Shown one piece after another: positions 22,003 to 34,654 of a DNA stretch of 64,000 bases; the stretch's first letter is position 1, and every line of letters starts with the position of its first letter. The position numbers and the translations under genes were made by a program. Below the pieces are notes generated by a model. The model was not told the DNA's origin, ran no database searches, and saw only the letters and a list, made by a program, of their open reading frames with translations. Source of the stretch: Trissonchulus latispiculum. Lineage: Eukaryota > Nematoda > Enoplea > Enoplida > Ironidae. The stretch lies in the NCBI GenBank assembly GCA_030248195.1, contig JASAND010027762.1:44018-108017 (forward strand), read 5' to 3'.

Positions 22003-25000
22003 TTAGATTTCTGAAAAACTAGAAATTACAGCTTTTATCCTGTTTTTAAACCTGAAACCGACATTTTCAACAACCAAAATGAAACCTGCGCAGAGCGCAG
22101 CTAAACAGAAATAATAAAACAAGTCAGCAAACATTTGCAAGCTAAACGAGTGTGACTTTTCGACGTTAGTATCTGATCTATTGCTGATTAGTGGTAAGAA
22201 GTATTTGTCGTCAATCTTTTGTACAGCGTCACTTTCAAGTACGACAGATACTGCTTGATTCAATAAATAAAGGAGTTCAGTGCTATTCTTACGGACAACG
22301 AATGCAGTTAATTGATGCGCTTGGATCTCTCCATCAATAATGATCAAATTGTCATCCTCTCTTGCAATGCTCGCGCACACTGCAAGATAGTTGGAATAGA
22401 TTAAAGATGAATCTTTTTTTAACAGTTTGCGCACAATTTGGTCAACATCCATATAGGGCTCAACGATCATTACTTCAAACCAATCGTTCATCTGCACCCA
22501 TTCCCAATAATCTACCAGTTCCTGTGAATAGTAGTATCTGTCATTGGTCAAGTAATCAATGCATTGGCTTCTACCACTGTAGTTATAAACACTGGAAGTG
22601 CATGCTACTAATGGCTTGAGAATCCCCTAAAAATCAACCACAGAATATTCGTGTACAATGTTCACATAAAAATATCACATCACTGTTGTGGGTGCTTTGA
22701 TTGTTTTCAAACGCAAGTAGTATGCTGGCGAGCGCGGCTACGCGCGGCACGGACACGGTCGACATGGACTGAAGGTTCAGTGTACGTGGACAGACGTGGA
22801 CAAGCGTGCACAAAGTTTTCTTCACTCGTTTTGTTAATTATAATCCTGTAATCTCATAAATCCAACTTTGCTTTTAAAAACTAGTTTTTATATAGAATAT
22901 TTTAGTTGCTCATTGTTTCATTGTGCTGGTAAGACTTATTGTGAATTTGAACTCTCTGGGCATCTACAGGGCTTTAAATGGTGCTTCTATAATGTGGGTT
23001 ATAGCGACTCCTCCATCACTTCTCTCCAAGTCTTTTCACAAAACTAACTTTTGCTGTTTTCCCAAAGATTTTTTAAGATAGCCGTAATTTCCCTTAAGTA
23101 TTGTTATGTTAATAATTATTGGGTTAATAAATTAATTATTAATAATAATGTTGCATTGTCTTAACCGTAATATTGTAAATTTTATTAATTGTGGTGCTAT
23201 CTTTACGCTCACCATTTCAAATATTATCCAAATCCTTCTTTCCTTGATTTTAGATCGAAAATTCAACACTACAATAAATGTGTTGTAAACATAGATCATG
23301 CTGTTTACCTGACAGTCACGTTATTTGCCGTGTTCATGACTACTTTTGATTCAGTCTGGGAGTTTTCTGGGAACGCGAGCAGTTGCCTTTTCTTTTGGGG
23401 AACCCCCCAAATCTGACTTTCCCATGCTTTTCAATGTTATCATATTTCTTTCCCCGTTTCCTAACAATTTAACCTCTCCTATATATTTGTTATATTAAAT
23501 TTTACTTCCGAATTCCATTTTATTTTGTTCAAATTGACTTCTAACTCTTCCTTTTTTATTTTTGCGGAGTAGCCCCGCTCCGGGTGATTTCTTCCCCAAC
23601 TGTTGCTCTTCTACTCCCCCGTCATCCCCTCCCTCTTTTCCGATTTCTATTATTGCGGTTGCTTTGTATCGCTTCTACAAGGGCTGGTGAACCAAGAGCA
23701 AATCGAGGAGGTAGCCCATACGGGAGGCGTCAGGCACCCTTGTACCAGAAACCAGAACATAGGAGAGCGGAGGGAAGAGGGAGAATCAGGGCCCAGTTTC
23801 ATAAAAATGTTCTCGACTTCTCGAGTCTAGTAGCTAAGCTACGCTTTAAGTTTTCGAGATCAACAAGTCGCATTGAAAGTCACGCTGAAAAAGTTCTCGA
23901 GTTCTCGAGTCAAGTTCTCTGGTCGATTTCGACCAGAGAAAATTTCGCCAACTTGAGACCTACTCGAGAAATTTTTGAAAATCTAAATTTTGTGAATTTT
24001 TCTTTCTGCTTCAATAACTTGTATAATTGACTGAAAAAAATCACCATAAAATTTTCCGTAGATACTCTTACATATAATTTTTAATACAAAAGAGGTTGTT
24101 GTCACTGAAAACAGACTACTCGAGAACTTGAGAACTTGAGAACTCGAGACGGTTTTTATGAAACTGGCCCCAGGTCTTCATTCGGGATTTAAAGTAATGA
24201 ATTGGCCCGGCCGGGGTTCGAACCACGGCCCTTGCGCTTGCAGGTCAGACGTGCTTACCATTGCATTACTGGGCATCAGCTGAACTCCCATTTCAAGCTT
24301 ATCAATGTTTTCAATGCCTGGGTACCAAAGGAGATTTCCTGGCGGTTTAAATTTAATTTCTTAGCACTAGAAATTACATCCAATTTCAAGGATCAATGTG
24401 ATTTTAAGCCACAAAATACGCACAGGCCCAAGTAACCCTCCGTCATTTAATATCATTTTGTAGAATATCAAGCGTGTTGTTGGATAGGATTGCTACTCAC
24501 TCGTCTTAGATGAACAAGCGAAAAGTGGAATGCAGTGGGTTGCCATCCGACGTTCCTTCTGTGTAACTCTCTGTGATAGCTTGGACATTATGGTTGCCAG
24601 CCCGCATCGATTGGATGATGACAAAGTGTACTGAGGCTTCTGCTTACTGGTGAATTCGAAGGAGTGAATTTACGACTGAAAGCTATGGTCTTTTTTGATG
24701 TTCGTTGCCATGATTAGTATATGCAGAGTCGCATGTTATTTATGCGTTGCCTTCAGCAACAGAGTTTCTTGTAAGTCCGGCATGAAGAGCTGTATGCTGC
24801 GCAGCTGACCGCTTTGGTGGTTAAGTGGATTGAAAGAGATCCAGCGCGAGACGAACTCGCGTAGCAGGGCTACCTGAAACTGTGGGCATAAAGAATGGTG
24901 TTGGGGTAGAATCTGACAGCGCAGGTTCCCATGCCATTGTAGTTGATTTGCGACAAGGGCATCGTCGTCATGGAACGTGCTAGTTAAATATAGCAGTTAG

Positions 25001-27244
25001 CTTGTTGGGTCGAAGCGGAAGGAGCAGACACAGATCTGGCAGCAACAGCTGGGAACACAAAGAAGAAGGGCAGAAGAAAATCTTCGTTAAAGCTTTTCAC
25101 TGCACTGAACATAGCATGAAAGTTAGAACAGTTTATTAGTTTAGTGGGAGCTGGTTAAGCTCAGATAAAGACGTTTGGAATATTGGATATTCAATGAATC
25201 ACAATCTTTTAAACTGAACTGTTACAAAATTGTTATTGTTTTGCTCTACTAGCTAAGTGGGAGTATTGAGATAGTATAGCTAATAGAGCAAACCTGAGAT
25301 ATTATACGATACTTGGTTAAGCTGTAGTACTAACTTATCATGCTGCGAGTAAATAGAAACATATGTGTTGTGTACCATATTTGCTGGATCTAACAGGATT
25401 GCTACTCACTCGTCTTAGATGAACAAGCACAATCACTTTTGGTTTCGATTTTATGAGGTGCGAAATCTAGTAAGGAGAGAGAAGAAAAGGGCAAAAATCA
25501 AGCATTTACTGTATGCTAGCGCAGCTGTAAAATGTATATATGCGTTAGTGTTCAAACACAAAATTTGCAAAAAGAAAAAATCATACTTAATACAGAAAAA
25601 CACGGCGACCATTTCCTAGCATTACAAGAAATCCTATTAGAAATAATGGAACCTGAATTTTTGAGGTTATCTTGTTTCCTGCGAGCCGCGGGTAGAGGAA
25701 CAGGGGCGCAACCTTTCCCGAGAAGTGGAGGAGGCGGGTTGGAACTAATACCGCCTTGCGGGAAGTGGGACAGGTAGCGGATCGAAATTGGACCCGCTTA
25801 CAACTCTGTTCAGAGGTAATCATGTAGTAGGTTGCTTCCTTATTGCAGCACATGCATTTGGTCACGGTTAACAATAATCATGGTCGGATAAGTTTCATCG
25901 TTTATAGCGTAAAACGAGATTCGAACAGTTCTTAGTAAACTTAATTACCAAAGACAAAAGTGAAACGTTCTTAAAGCATGACTGCACATCATTTTGTTTT
26001 CCATTTCACCAAGCAACATGATCTATTTTCATCTTACTTGTTTCGTCATCCTAAAGATATCTTGATATTTCGTATCCTCGTCAGCTCTTTGGATATCATG
26101 GAAGATATGTTTGAGAACCGTAGATGCATAAAATTGAAGAAAAGTAAATCCTAACAATGAAACAACAGTACGGAATAATCCACGACTGAAGAATTTGGCT
26201 AATGACGTATCTCGGCGATTAATGTCTTGCTGATTAAGCACATACGCAAACGCTAAGAAAAGCATTGTTGTACAACTTTCCCTACGTTTTGCCGTTTTGC
26301 TGAAGATAAGGTTGACGCAACCAATTACCACTAATGACAAAAGAATGCATTGCCAAACGCTGGTTTTGAAAGCCAGCAGCCACCAGAACCTTCTGTACAT
26401 AATGCGATTTCGACGACTTAAAACCCACGCCGTTCTGGGTATACTTAAGTAGTACGTGAAGTCTACCAGTTCTCTTCGTCGCCTTGTTACTGTGTACATG
26501 TTGATGGCAATATCTGCCAGTCCTTAAAAATTTCAAAACAATTCTCTAATACAAAATCAATAGGAATTCCAATCGTTTCATCAGATTAATTGTCTGCAAT
26601 GAATTATTAATTATTAATTAAACCTGGCATTGACGATTCAAGCTATGTACTTAATTTCTGTTACTCTTTTGCTTTAGAAAACTAAAAGTTCGAATACACA
26701 CTGCGTTTCATTTCGGCTCGCACTGTCCTATTTCCTTTTCCATCTGCATGCAGGGGCATGCCATTTCGATGAACTTTAGGTAATGGCTAGCTTTAAGCAG
26801 TCCTCAATATTTTTATTATGCAGAATATGCGACATCTTTCCGAAATTGTAAATGGAATAAATCATGCTAGCCAGCTAAGTTTTGGGAGCAACAGGACGTT
26901 TTGCATTTACTTATTATATACATTTTTAAGAAGATAATCGTTTACAAGAGCTACAATACGACTAACTAATAGTAGTAGTGATTGCGTTACTGCTTACCAT
27001 TAGCCACTAGTTCCAAACTGTTAAGTTTCTGGGAATAATTATTCTTGACGAATGTGGCATTAACCTTAGGTGTTAGTGCTAGCAGAAGTTGCAACAATTC
27101 GACATTGGCTCCTGGGTGCCTGCAAGCGCCTTTCGAAAATATACATGGTCTCACATATGGTTCCAGCACATGTCCAACTGCAGTAACCGAAAATTCTTTT
27201 GCCATTGGAATATCGGTCGACGGTTTGCAAATGAAACAAGTCAT
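22003..27244 (-). CDS. Ionotropic receptor (iGluR-related) gene A, 5' partial
   Basis: Exons on the minus strand: 27244 (or Met at 27205)-26998, 26522-26038 and 22626-22003. Junctions are AATG/GTAAGC with TTTTTAAG/GA (phase 1), and CAA/GTAAGA with TTTTTAG/GGG (phase 0). The model of about 438 aa gives ligand-binding S1 (VGHVLEPYVRPC, GANVELLQLLLAL, then LADIAINMYTVTRRRRELVDF with the Arg-rich site), M1 (about 115-142, FWWLLAF...), a pore loop, M2 (SLLGFTFLQFYAS), S2 (DSSLIYSNYLA, DNLIIIDG) and M3 (FYYFCLAALCAGFILV). This is the order of ionotropic receptors, ligand-gated cation channels in sensory dendrites (family knowledge). No signal peptide is seen at either Met, so upstream exons are probably missing from the model. 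Introns: 475 bp, and 3.4 kb with a SINE and a MITE. No stops interrupt it. Confidence 0.82.
22735..22812. repeat. GTGGACA word array, copy 1
   Basis: GGACACGG, GTCGACATGGAC, ACGTGGACAGACGTGGACAAGC: short repeats also found at 38853-38950 and 50005-50125. The following 100 bp (CTCGTTTTGTTAATT to TTGTGCTGG) resembles the sequence after copy 2, so they are the same element. This copy lies just upstream of the third exon of IR gene A. Confidence 0.5.
23680..24300 (-). mobile_element. tRNA-derived SINE, copy 1 (split by a MITE)
   Basis: Head on the minus strand at about 24201-24273 with box B GTGGTTCGAACCCC, followed leftwards by a body matching copy 2 (56470-56760): GGGAGGCGTCAGGCACCCT, then AGGAGAGCGGAGGGAAGAGGG. 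The body is interrupted by the 23790-24170 MITE. It lies in the second intron of IR gene A. Confidence 0.65.
23790..24170. mobile_element. CTCGAG-word MITE
   Basis: Inverted ends GGCCCAGTTTCATAAAAA and, in reverse complement, GGGCCAGTTTCATAAAAA. Flanked by CAG on both sides (23787-23789 and 24171-24173). The subterminal zones repeat TCTCGAGT/GAACTCGAGA words in inverted orientation. It is inserted in a SINE. Confidence 0.75.
24487..25429. repeat. Direct-repeat pair bounding 0.9 kb
   Basis: A 33-bp sequence starting GGATTGCTACTCACTCGTC and ending GATGAACAAGC occurs at 24487-24520 and again at 25396-25429, nearly identical and in the same orientation. The DNA between has no recognisable ORF. 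It may be a deletion product or an unusual insertion. It lies in the second intron of IR gene A. Confidence 0.5.
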
Positions 27245-27558
27245 TTAAACATTACGGTTACACCTGAAGAAGAAGAACATGCTGAAAAGAAATTAGTTTA
27301 GTAATTTCCAGTTGCTAAGCGGATATTTGTGCATGGTTGTGCAGTCATATAAATCTTTGGCATGTTTTTTGTGTGTCTGACATAGCTAGTTTTCGCGCGT
27401 CGCTTACATATCTTCAAATATAGTTTCTGCGAAAAGAGCTCCCGTAACTAGTTGTCGTGTATCGCTTATTTGGAATTTCGCTTTCGTGTGTCGCTTTTTT
27501 CAAAGTGGTCTTTCTGAAGTTGGAAATAGGAATTTTGTTTGCTATACTTTTCTTAAAG

Positions 27559-27631
27559 TCGAAATGGTCGAGTGGCTAGAGAAGTAGACTAGAAAGTCAT
27601 ACGTGTGGGTTCGATATCCACTTCCGGTTAC
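27559..27631 (+). tRNA. tRNA-Ser(AGA)-like pseudogene heading the array
   Basis: GTCGAAATGGTCGAGTGGC fits a type II tRNA 5' half with an A box. GACTAGAAAGTC is an anticodon arm with AGA. GTGGGTTCGATATCCAC is a T arm with a B box. The long variable arm is reduced to a few bases and the acceptor stem is poor, so it is a tRNA-derived repeat head rather than a functional tRNA. Confidence 0.5.
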
Positions 27632-29580
27632 TATTTTTTAAAAAAGCAAAAGTGAGGAACAATTGAAGAAAACATTCGATCCATCAGTTCAAAACTTATT
27701 GGAAATTTCCGAGGGTTCGATACCCACTTCCTTTTAATATTTTTTAAAAAGCAAAAGTGAGTCTATACCCAGCTCCGGATAATATTTATTTATAAAAGCA
27801 AAAGTGAGGAACAACGAATAGCCGAGTATAGGGAAGGAAACAGACAGAAGAAAACAACACAACGCGTTATAGCGACACACAGAAAAGAAAACAATAAGGT
27901 CGATTCTAACGTTCCGGTTAATATTTTTTAAAAAAGCAAAAGTGAGTCTATACCCAGCTCCGGATAATATTTATTTATAAAAGCAAAAGTGAGGAACAAC
28001 GAATAGCCGAGTATAGGGAAGGAAACAGACAGAAGAAAACAACACAACACGTTATAGCGACACACAGAAAAGAAAACAATAAGGTCGATTCTAACGTTCC
28101 GGTTAATATTTTTTAAAAAAGCAAAAGTGAGTCTATACCCAGCTCCGGATAATATTTATTTATAAAAGCAAAAGTGAGGAACAACGAATAGCCGAGTATA
28201 GAGAAGGAAACAGACAGAAGAAAACAACACAACACGCTATAGCGACACACAGAAAGGAAAACAATAAGGTCGATTCTAACGTTCCGGTTAATATTTTTTA
28301 AAAAAGCAAAAGTGAGTCATACCCAGCTCCGGATAATACTTATTTATAAAAGCAAAAGTGAGGAACAACGAATAGCCGAGTATAGAGAAGGAAACAGACA
28401 GAAGAAAACAACACAACACGTTATAGCGACACACAGAAAAGAAAACAATAAGGTCGATTCTAACGTTTTGGTTTATATTTTTAAAAAAACAAAAGTGAGT
28501 CTATACCCAGCTCCGGATAATATTTAGCTATAAAAGCAAAAGTGAGGAACAACGAATAGCCGAGTATAGAGAAGGAAACAGACAGAAGAAAACAACAGAA
28601 CACGTTATAGCGACACACAGAAAAGAAAACAATAAGGTCGATTCTAACGTTTTGGTTAATATTTTTAAAAAAGCAAAAGTGAGTCTATACCCAGCTCCGG
28701 ATAATATTTATTTATAAAAGCAAAAGTGAGGACCAACGAATAGCCGAGTATAGATAAGGAAACAGACAGAAGAAAACAACACAACACGTTATAGCGACAC
28801 ACAGAAAAGAAAACAATAAGGTCGATTCTAACGTTCCGGTTAATATTTTTTAAAAAAGCAAAAGTGAGTCTATACCCAGCTCCGGATAATATTTATTTAT
28901 AAAACCAAAAGTGAGGAACAACGAATAGTCGAGTATAGAGAAGGAAACAGACAGAAGAAAACAACAGAACACGTTATAGCGACACACAGAAAAGAAAACA
29001 ATAAGGTCGATTCTAACGTTTTGGTTAATATTTTTAAAAAAGCAAAAGTGAGTCTATACCCAGCTCCGGATAATATTTATTTATAAAAGCAAAAGTGAGG
29101 ACCAACGAATAGCCGAGTATAGATAAGGAAACAGACAGAAGAAAACAACACAACACGTTATAGCGACACACAGAAAAGAAAACAATAAGGTCGATTCTAA
29201 CGTTCCGGTTAATATTTTTTAAAAAAGCAAAAGTGAGGAACAATTGAAGAAAACATTCGATCTATCAGTTCAAAACTTATTGGAAATTTCCGAGGGTTCG
29301 ATACCCACTTCCGGTTAATATTTTTTAAAAAGCAAAAGTGAGTCTATACCCAGCTCCGGATAATATTTATTTATAAAAGCAAAAGTGAGGAACAACGAAT
29401 AGCCGAGTATAGGGAAGGAAACAGACAGAAGAAAACAACACAACACGTTATAGCGACACACAGAAAAGAAAACAATAAGGTCGATTCTAACGTTTTGGTT
29501 AATATTTTTAAAAAAGCAAAAGTGAGAAACAATAGAAGAGCACATTTGATTGGGTTTTTTATAAAAGCAAAAGTGAGGAG
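27559..29580 (+). repeat. 185-bp tandem array with a tRNA-Ser-like head
   Basis: Nine units containing TACCCAGCTCCGGAT start about every 185 bp (27768, 27953, 28138 ...). Each has two TTTATAAAAGCAAAAGTGAG/TTTTTTAAAAAAGCAAAAGTGAG blocks, GAATAGCCGAGTATAG, GACAGAAGAAAACAACA and CAATAAGGTCGATTCTAACG. A second unit type with GAGGGTTCGATACCCACTTCC occurs near both ends (27711-27735 and 29290-29315). Similar short ORFs on both strands are by-products of the repeat. Confidence 0.9.
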
Positions 29581-29589
29581 CAATTGAGG

Positions 29590-31656
29590 AATACATATGA
29601 TGCATCAGTTAAAGATCCCAACAATATCTACACTTATAGGAATATATTTTCCTATGAGGATGTTCCTTTAGCAATACAAATATTTTGCCTTTCATTGACA
29701 TAAACAATAGTACGTTTTTGCATAATTCACATAGAATTTTTAACTAAAACAACATGTTTCGTTAAGAGTGTGTATCCTTCCAATGAGAAATGGAAGTTGT
29801 CAAATGGTGTTCCCTTAACAAGAAATAGTCGCATAAGTTCAAAATTTCGGTGTTAGTTCATACATATAATAGTTATAAATACCCTCAGAATCATTAGAAC
29901 ATTTTTAGAATAATGAAAGCATTTGATTTTCACTGCATGATTTCAATTTGTTCAATACATAACTTTGGTAATTTTTATGATTACTTGGGTTTACTTTTTA
30001 ACAAATAAAATTATTGTTTGCTGTCGCTTTGGCAAATATGCGGTTTAGAAATTGATCACTGGCAACCTTATGTTTTTGTTTTTAAAATTTTTGAAACCTA
30101 CTTTCTATTCAATTTGTGGCTGAATATCCATACCTTCTATGATAACCCTTTCTATGTTTCCATATGTCAGGTGACTAAGACTCGACTTGTACTGTACTGT
30201 ACCCACGAGAAGTATGAGCACAAGGCACAAAGGACAAAGCACAAAGCACTCATAGAAAAGGACAAAAGCACAAAGTACAAAAAGTATTAACCTGGCTTAA
30301 CTGATAAGGTTAGATCCCGTTTATCTTCCAAACCAAACTAACTTCCGAGTACACAGGCAGCCACAGACTCTTACTTTGAACTGAAACCTGGTAAACTTTT
30401 GAGCAAAAACCTTGTAAAATTTCGTTAGATTCTGTATTTTGAGTTTTCCTTGTCAGTCGCACATTATTTAACCTTAGACTTGATTTGCAATCCCACAATT
30501 ACACTCGTCGGGGGTCGAGGAGGGATCCCTATATGCTCTCTGAATTGTGCACTAGTAAAGCTTTCCCAGATCACGAGTATAACCAATATACCGCACCACA
30601 AGGGAATTATTTACTAGTCCATCGTTTGCTAATAAGGAGACCTATTATCTTAACTGTAAGCTTTTATAAAAACATAATTTCAGAGAACTCCGTTTGGACA
30701 GCAGAAAAATATGTTTGAGACCAGAATATTAATATATGAACAGATATTAATAGATATTAATGATAATAATAGTCAGACAGATTTAGAGAATATGGCAAAA
30801 GTGCGATTATAAGCATATGAAAGGCTCTCAGCAATGATCCAAAACAAAGTAAAGAAGTAAGGAAGTTGATCCGTACTACTGCGTGCGGAAAAGAGTCGCT
30901 CAAAAATAAGTTCAATATTTTATTAAATTTGATTCTGAAAATTATTTAGGGTAAAGTACCTAAGCGTTGTTAATATACAAGATTTGGAAAATAGGATGAG
31001 CCACATTATTTTATATGAAATTTCGTCTTTTTGTTATGCATATAAATTTGATACTCTAGCCAGAAAACCAAACTTGAGAAATGTTAGATTTTCAATTTAA
31101 GTCTGACCTCAATTTATGTAGAAAACACGCAATCTTTGTTCAGTGACAACTTTACTGATCTTAGTGAACTATAGTTTTTGAGACAACAAAATGCTGTATT
31201 GATTTGACTGGGATAAATAACAATGGGGAGAGTGCAAACTCTGCCGGGGTGGACTCGTGAGACAAACAAACAGGAATGGGTCAAGACAAATTGCCATTTA
31301 TTTTATTTATTTATTATTTATTGGAATGAAGCTAAGTTGAAGTAGATTTGCGTAGAACTTTTCCAATTTTCAAGAATTATTCTTGTGATATTGTATAGCT
31401 TGTCATTTAAACTAAACAATATTTGTATTGAAGATTATGAGGTTTTTTCGAGGTGTGTGATGCAAAAACCTCCAATCTACGCGCGCTAATCAAAGAACAA
31501 GCAAGAGTATTGTGCAAAATGACCCAGCTGTGACCATATTTACCGTAAATATAGTCCTGCGAGCACAAAATCATTATTTTGGCATGTGTATCTATGCATA
31601 CAGCCGTTCCTCGATATCGAATGCAGCTTGGCCATCGCAAAACTAATACCCATCAG
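29590..31656. other. No recognised feature
   Basis: AT-rich, with only short ORFs. A small GCACAAAG/GGACAAAG word cluster lies at 30215-30275, which might be one end of a DNA element, but no partner end was found. Confidence 0.45.
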
Positions 31657-31663
31657 AACTTAA

Positions 31664-32901
31664 GGGGGGGGGGGTCCACCATGAAAAAATTTGTAGTCAC
31701 GGATTTCGCTCATTTTTACACATAATGTAGCCACACATGGTGTGCGTACCAAGTTTAAATATTGAGTTGTTTCACCCATGTCTCCGCGAGTTACGAGCTA
31801 TCAACTGCTTGCAATTGTAATAATGGGCGAAACGAGGCTACCGCTTGAGACTAAAGCAATTTTCTTTAAACAGTCTTCGATTTTGGAGCTTCAATGAGGT
31901 GTACATTTGAAAATTGATCTAAAGAATTAATTTTGCCCCGGTGTTGGCAGGCTAAACGTGATCTCATGCCTTTTTAACGACTTTTAGGGAGCAGCAAAGC
32001 CAATGTTGAGGTTAGATCACAAAACCCTTTAACAGCCATTAACTTCAATTTGGTGCATTTGCGGACCATAGCCCAAGAAGAAAAAATTTTCCCCGCATTA
32101 AGAGCTTTCGATTGATGTCAAATTTGTCATGTTTTGAGAAATTTGAAAAAATCGATATTTTTGCTGTTTGGGTGCCAGTCCGACAGATTGGGATGCTGCG
32201 GTCACGTTGGGCTACTTAGCAGGAATAATTGTAGTCAACACTGAACTGCAGCCACCAGAAATAACGTGAAACGAGATATTTTGGCATTTGGTAGCTGCTG
32301 ATTGCAATGGTCTCACGTAATAGGCAAAAAATCGAAAAAATTCAAAATTTTGCTAAAAAACCAAATTTTTAGTGTCAAAAAATCTCGAAACTGGGCAAAG
32401 ATTACAGGCATCATTTGGTATCGTTAGAAACGTCTATTTATATACTTTGGTTTGTTGGAATTAGATTTTTAATTTAGGCCTTTGAATTTTTGTAATGCTT
32501 GCTCAAAGTTGCAACCCCCCAGTTTCCACTAACGAAAAACGTCAATTTTCGCAGTCAGCAGGTTTCAAAAATTATTTAAAAAAATTCAAAGGCCTAAATC
32601 AAAAATCTAATTCCAACAAATCAAAGGGTATAAATAGACGTTTCTAACGATACCAAATTATGCTGATAATCTTTGCCCAGTTTCGAGATTTTTTGACACT
32701 AGTCAAAAAATTGAAACTGTTCCAGTTTCCTATGTTTAACACATGAGATCTCAACTTTGAAGTGAAATTACTCATTAACCGTAAAAGATCCGACTTTAAT
32801 TTCAAAAACTCGTTAAAATATACCAATCGGAGAACAAAATATGTGAAAACGAGCAAAATCGGAGATGGTCGAAAAATCGGCCAAAAATGGACCCCCCCCC
32901 C
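31664..32901. mobile_element. piggyBac-like non-autonomous element with poly-G ends
   Basis: Bounded by TTAA (31660-31663 and 32902-32905), the piggyBac target. The ends are G runs of about ten followed by TCCA on the left and the exact complement on the right. The interior has a large inverted repeat: the segment around 32360-32490 (CGAAACTGGGCAAAGATTA, GATACCAAATGATG complement, TCTAATTCCAACAAA complement) recurs inverted at 32570-32705. There is no coding capacity. Confidence 0.7.
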
Positions 32902-32905
32902 TTAA

Positions 32906-33613
32906 GTTTATATACCCTCCGCTGTGTTTGCAGACTTAAGGCAATTTATCTGTTAATGATGGCTACTAGATTTTTATTCTAAGTTAAAGCGATAATCGTA
33001 CGATAATTCAGGTCTTAATCAGAGGAATTTCATTGCAGAATATCAGTTAAACTACTCCACTACAACTCAACTTATTATATACTTTACTTCCAAAATTCAG
33101 TCTGAGAACTATTCCACGAGAACTGAGAACTCTGTACACGTGAACTGCTCTAGAAACTATTACTAATAGTACTAAGAGTCTAATTGAATTGAAGTCCTTG
33201 AATTGAATCTGCATCGAATTGAATTTTAATTAAATACAGTCCGTGTATTCAAAGTTTTGGTTAGATTTATAAATCTTCAAGGAGTGATCATTTTCATTAC
33301 CGTTACTAGAACGGAACGTCGTCAATCAGGCTATTTAAAGGACATGAACAGATTACAAGTCCCAAAGTTTACGCGACTGAAGCTGCCAAGTTTTATTTCT
33401 CCATGTAACGGCAGTTACATTGAATTTTTTATTGGAAACCTTGCTGTTAGTTAGCATTGACAGCAAAAGCAAAGACTAAGATTCAGCGAAATAAATGCGA
33501 AATTGGTTTTGCGAAGGCTTGTTACAAGCTGGAAATATGAATGTTTGCTTATTCAGTAGAAGCATTATTAATGCACAGTTTTATACTCTGCTGTATCATT
33601 ATCTGTGTAGGTG
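32906..33613. other. No recognised feature
   Basis: AT-rich spacer between two DNA elements. The ORFs at 33257-33454 and 33495-33747 have no recognisable motif. Confidence 0.45.
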
Positions 33614-34377
33614 TTTTCCCGTTACACATACCGTACCGTTACACACAAACCAACAGTACCGTTACACAAACCGTAAGTGCCGTTACACAAACCATTAACC
33701 TGTATTGTTTTAGCGCTCTATCTACACAAATTTTAAGTTTATGCTGAAATATCAGCAACCAAATGTAATATTACATAATTATGCGCAATCTTCAAAGAAG
33801 CTGAAGTGGCTTTAATTTCATACAAAACGCAACTGAACCGACCGAAAGTAATTATATCTGTTTCATTTAGTGGTGGATTCAAATAAAGTCGTATATCTTT
33901 ACGGTTGTTGAGGAATTTCACCTCAAGGCTCACGTCCAAATGACGTTTTTAAAATATGAGTTTTAAAAGTTATCATATTTTCTCCGGTGCCAAAAAACTC
34001 CCGACAAACTTCATTGAATCTGGGCAATAAATTATTTTTTAATAAATCTAATTATTGATCGAATTTAAAGTGTGTCAATGTGGAATTATAATTTTAATTG
34101 AGGCCTAAATTTCTTGATTAGCTTTAAATATTTATAATTGACTTTGTATCAGTTTGCTTACAGTTAAATGTTTTGAAAATAAGAAAATTCTACTTATCGT
34201 TGTTAAAAATAATTGTTACTTCCTAGTATTTAGAGGTATATATGAGATTTGTGTAACGGGAAACGCGGTTTGTGTAACGGGAAAACCGGTTTGTGTAACG
34301 AGACTGAAGGTTTGTGTAACGATACTAAAGTTTGTGTATCGGAACCTCTCGGTTTGTGTAACGGCACCACATCTCTG
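33614..34377. mobile_element. hAT-like MITE with GTTTGTGTAACGG subterminal repeats
   Basis: 8-bp direct repeats TGTAGGTG (33606-33613) and TGTAAGTG (34378-34385), one mismatch. The left end holds four CCGTTACACANACC copies (33619-33697). The right end holds six or seven copies in the opposite orientation (34248-34375). The right terminus in reverse complement reads CAGAGATGTGG, a hAT-like start; the left end is shorter. The interior contains a minus-strand ORF at 33939-33739 of 66 codons. Confidence 0.75.
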
Positions 34378-34654
34378 TGTAAGTGTGCGCAAAACATACT
34401 CTTAAAACCGATTATAGCAGACCTGCTGTGTCGTGACGCAGCAGGAAAACTACAGCATAATGTTTACTTTGATTAGAATAAACGTTGTAGAAGACTAACG
34501 CACCCAAAATAATAACAGGCAGTCAAAATGTAGAAAATACCATTTGTACTTCAAATAAACTTGATAAAAAACGTGACACATAACCCCAAAAGGAGATCAG
34601 GCTTTCGCACGAGACTACCCAGCCTCCAGCCATAACTGATCTTTGAATGACAAA

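Noticed and set aside
27559..29580. Regular 185-bp repeats and several ORFs suggest a repeat protein or CRISPR-like locus
   Set aside because: Unit length, poor codon structure, ORFs on both strands and Pol III box remnants fit satellite DNA.
33614..34377. Repeats GTTTGTGTAACGG with 15-25 bp spacers look like a small CRISPR array
   Set aside because: The repeats are short, degenerate and inverted at the other end of the element, which has an 8-bp target duplication; this is a eukaryotic transposon end, not a CRISPR.
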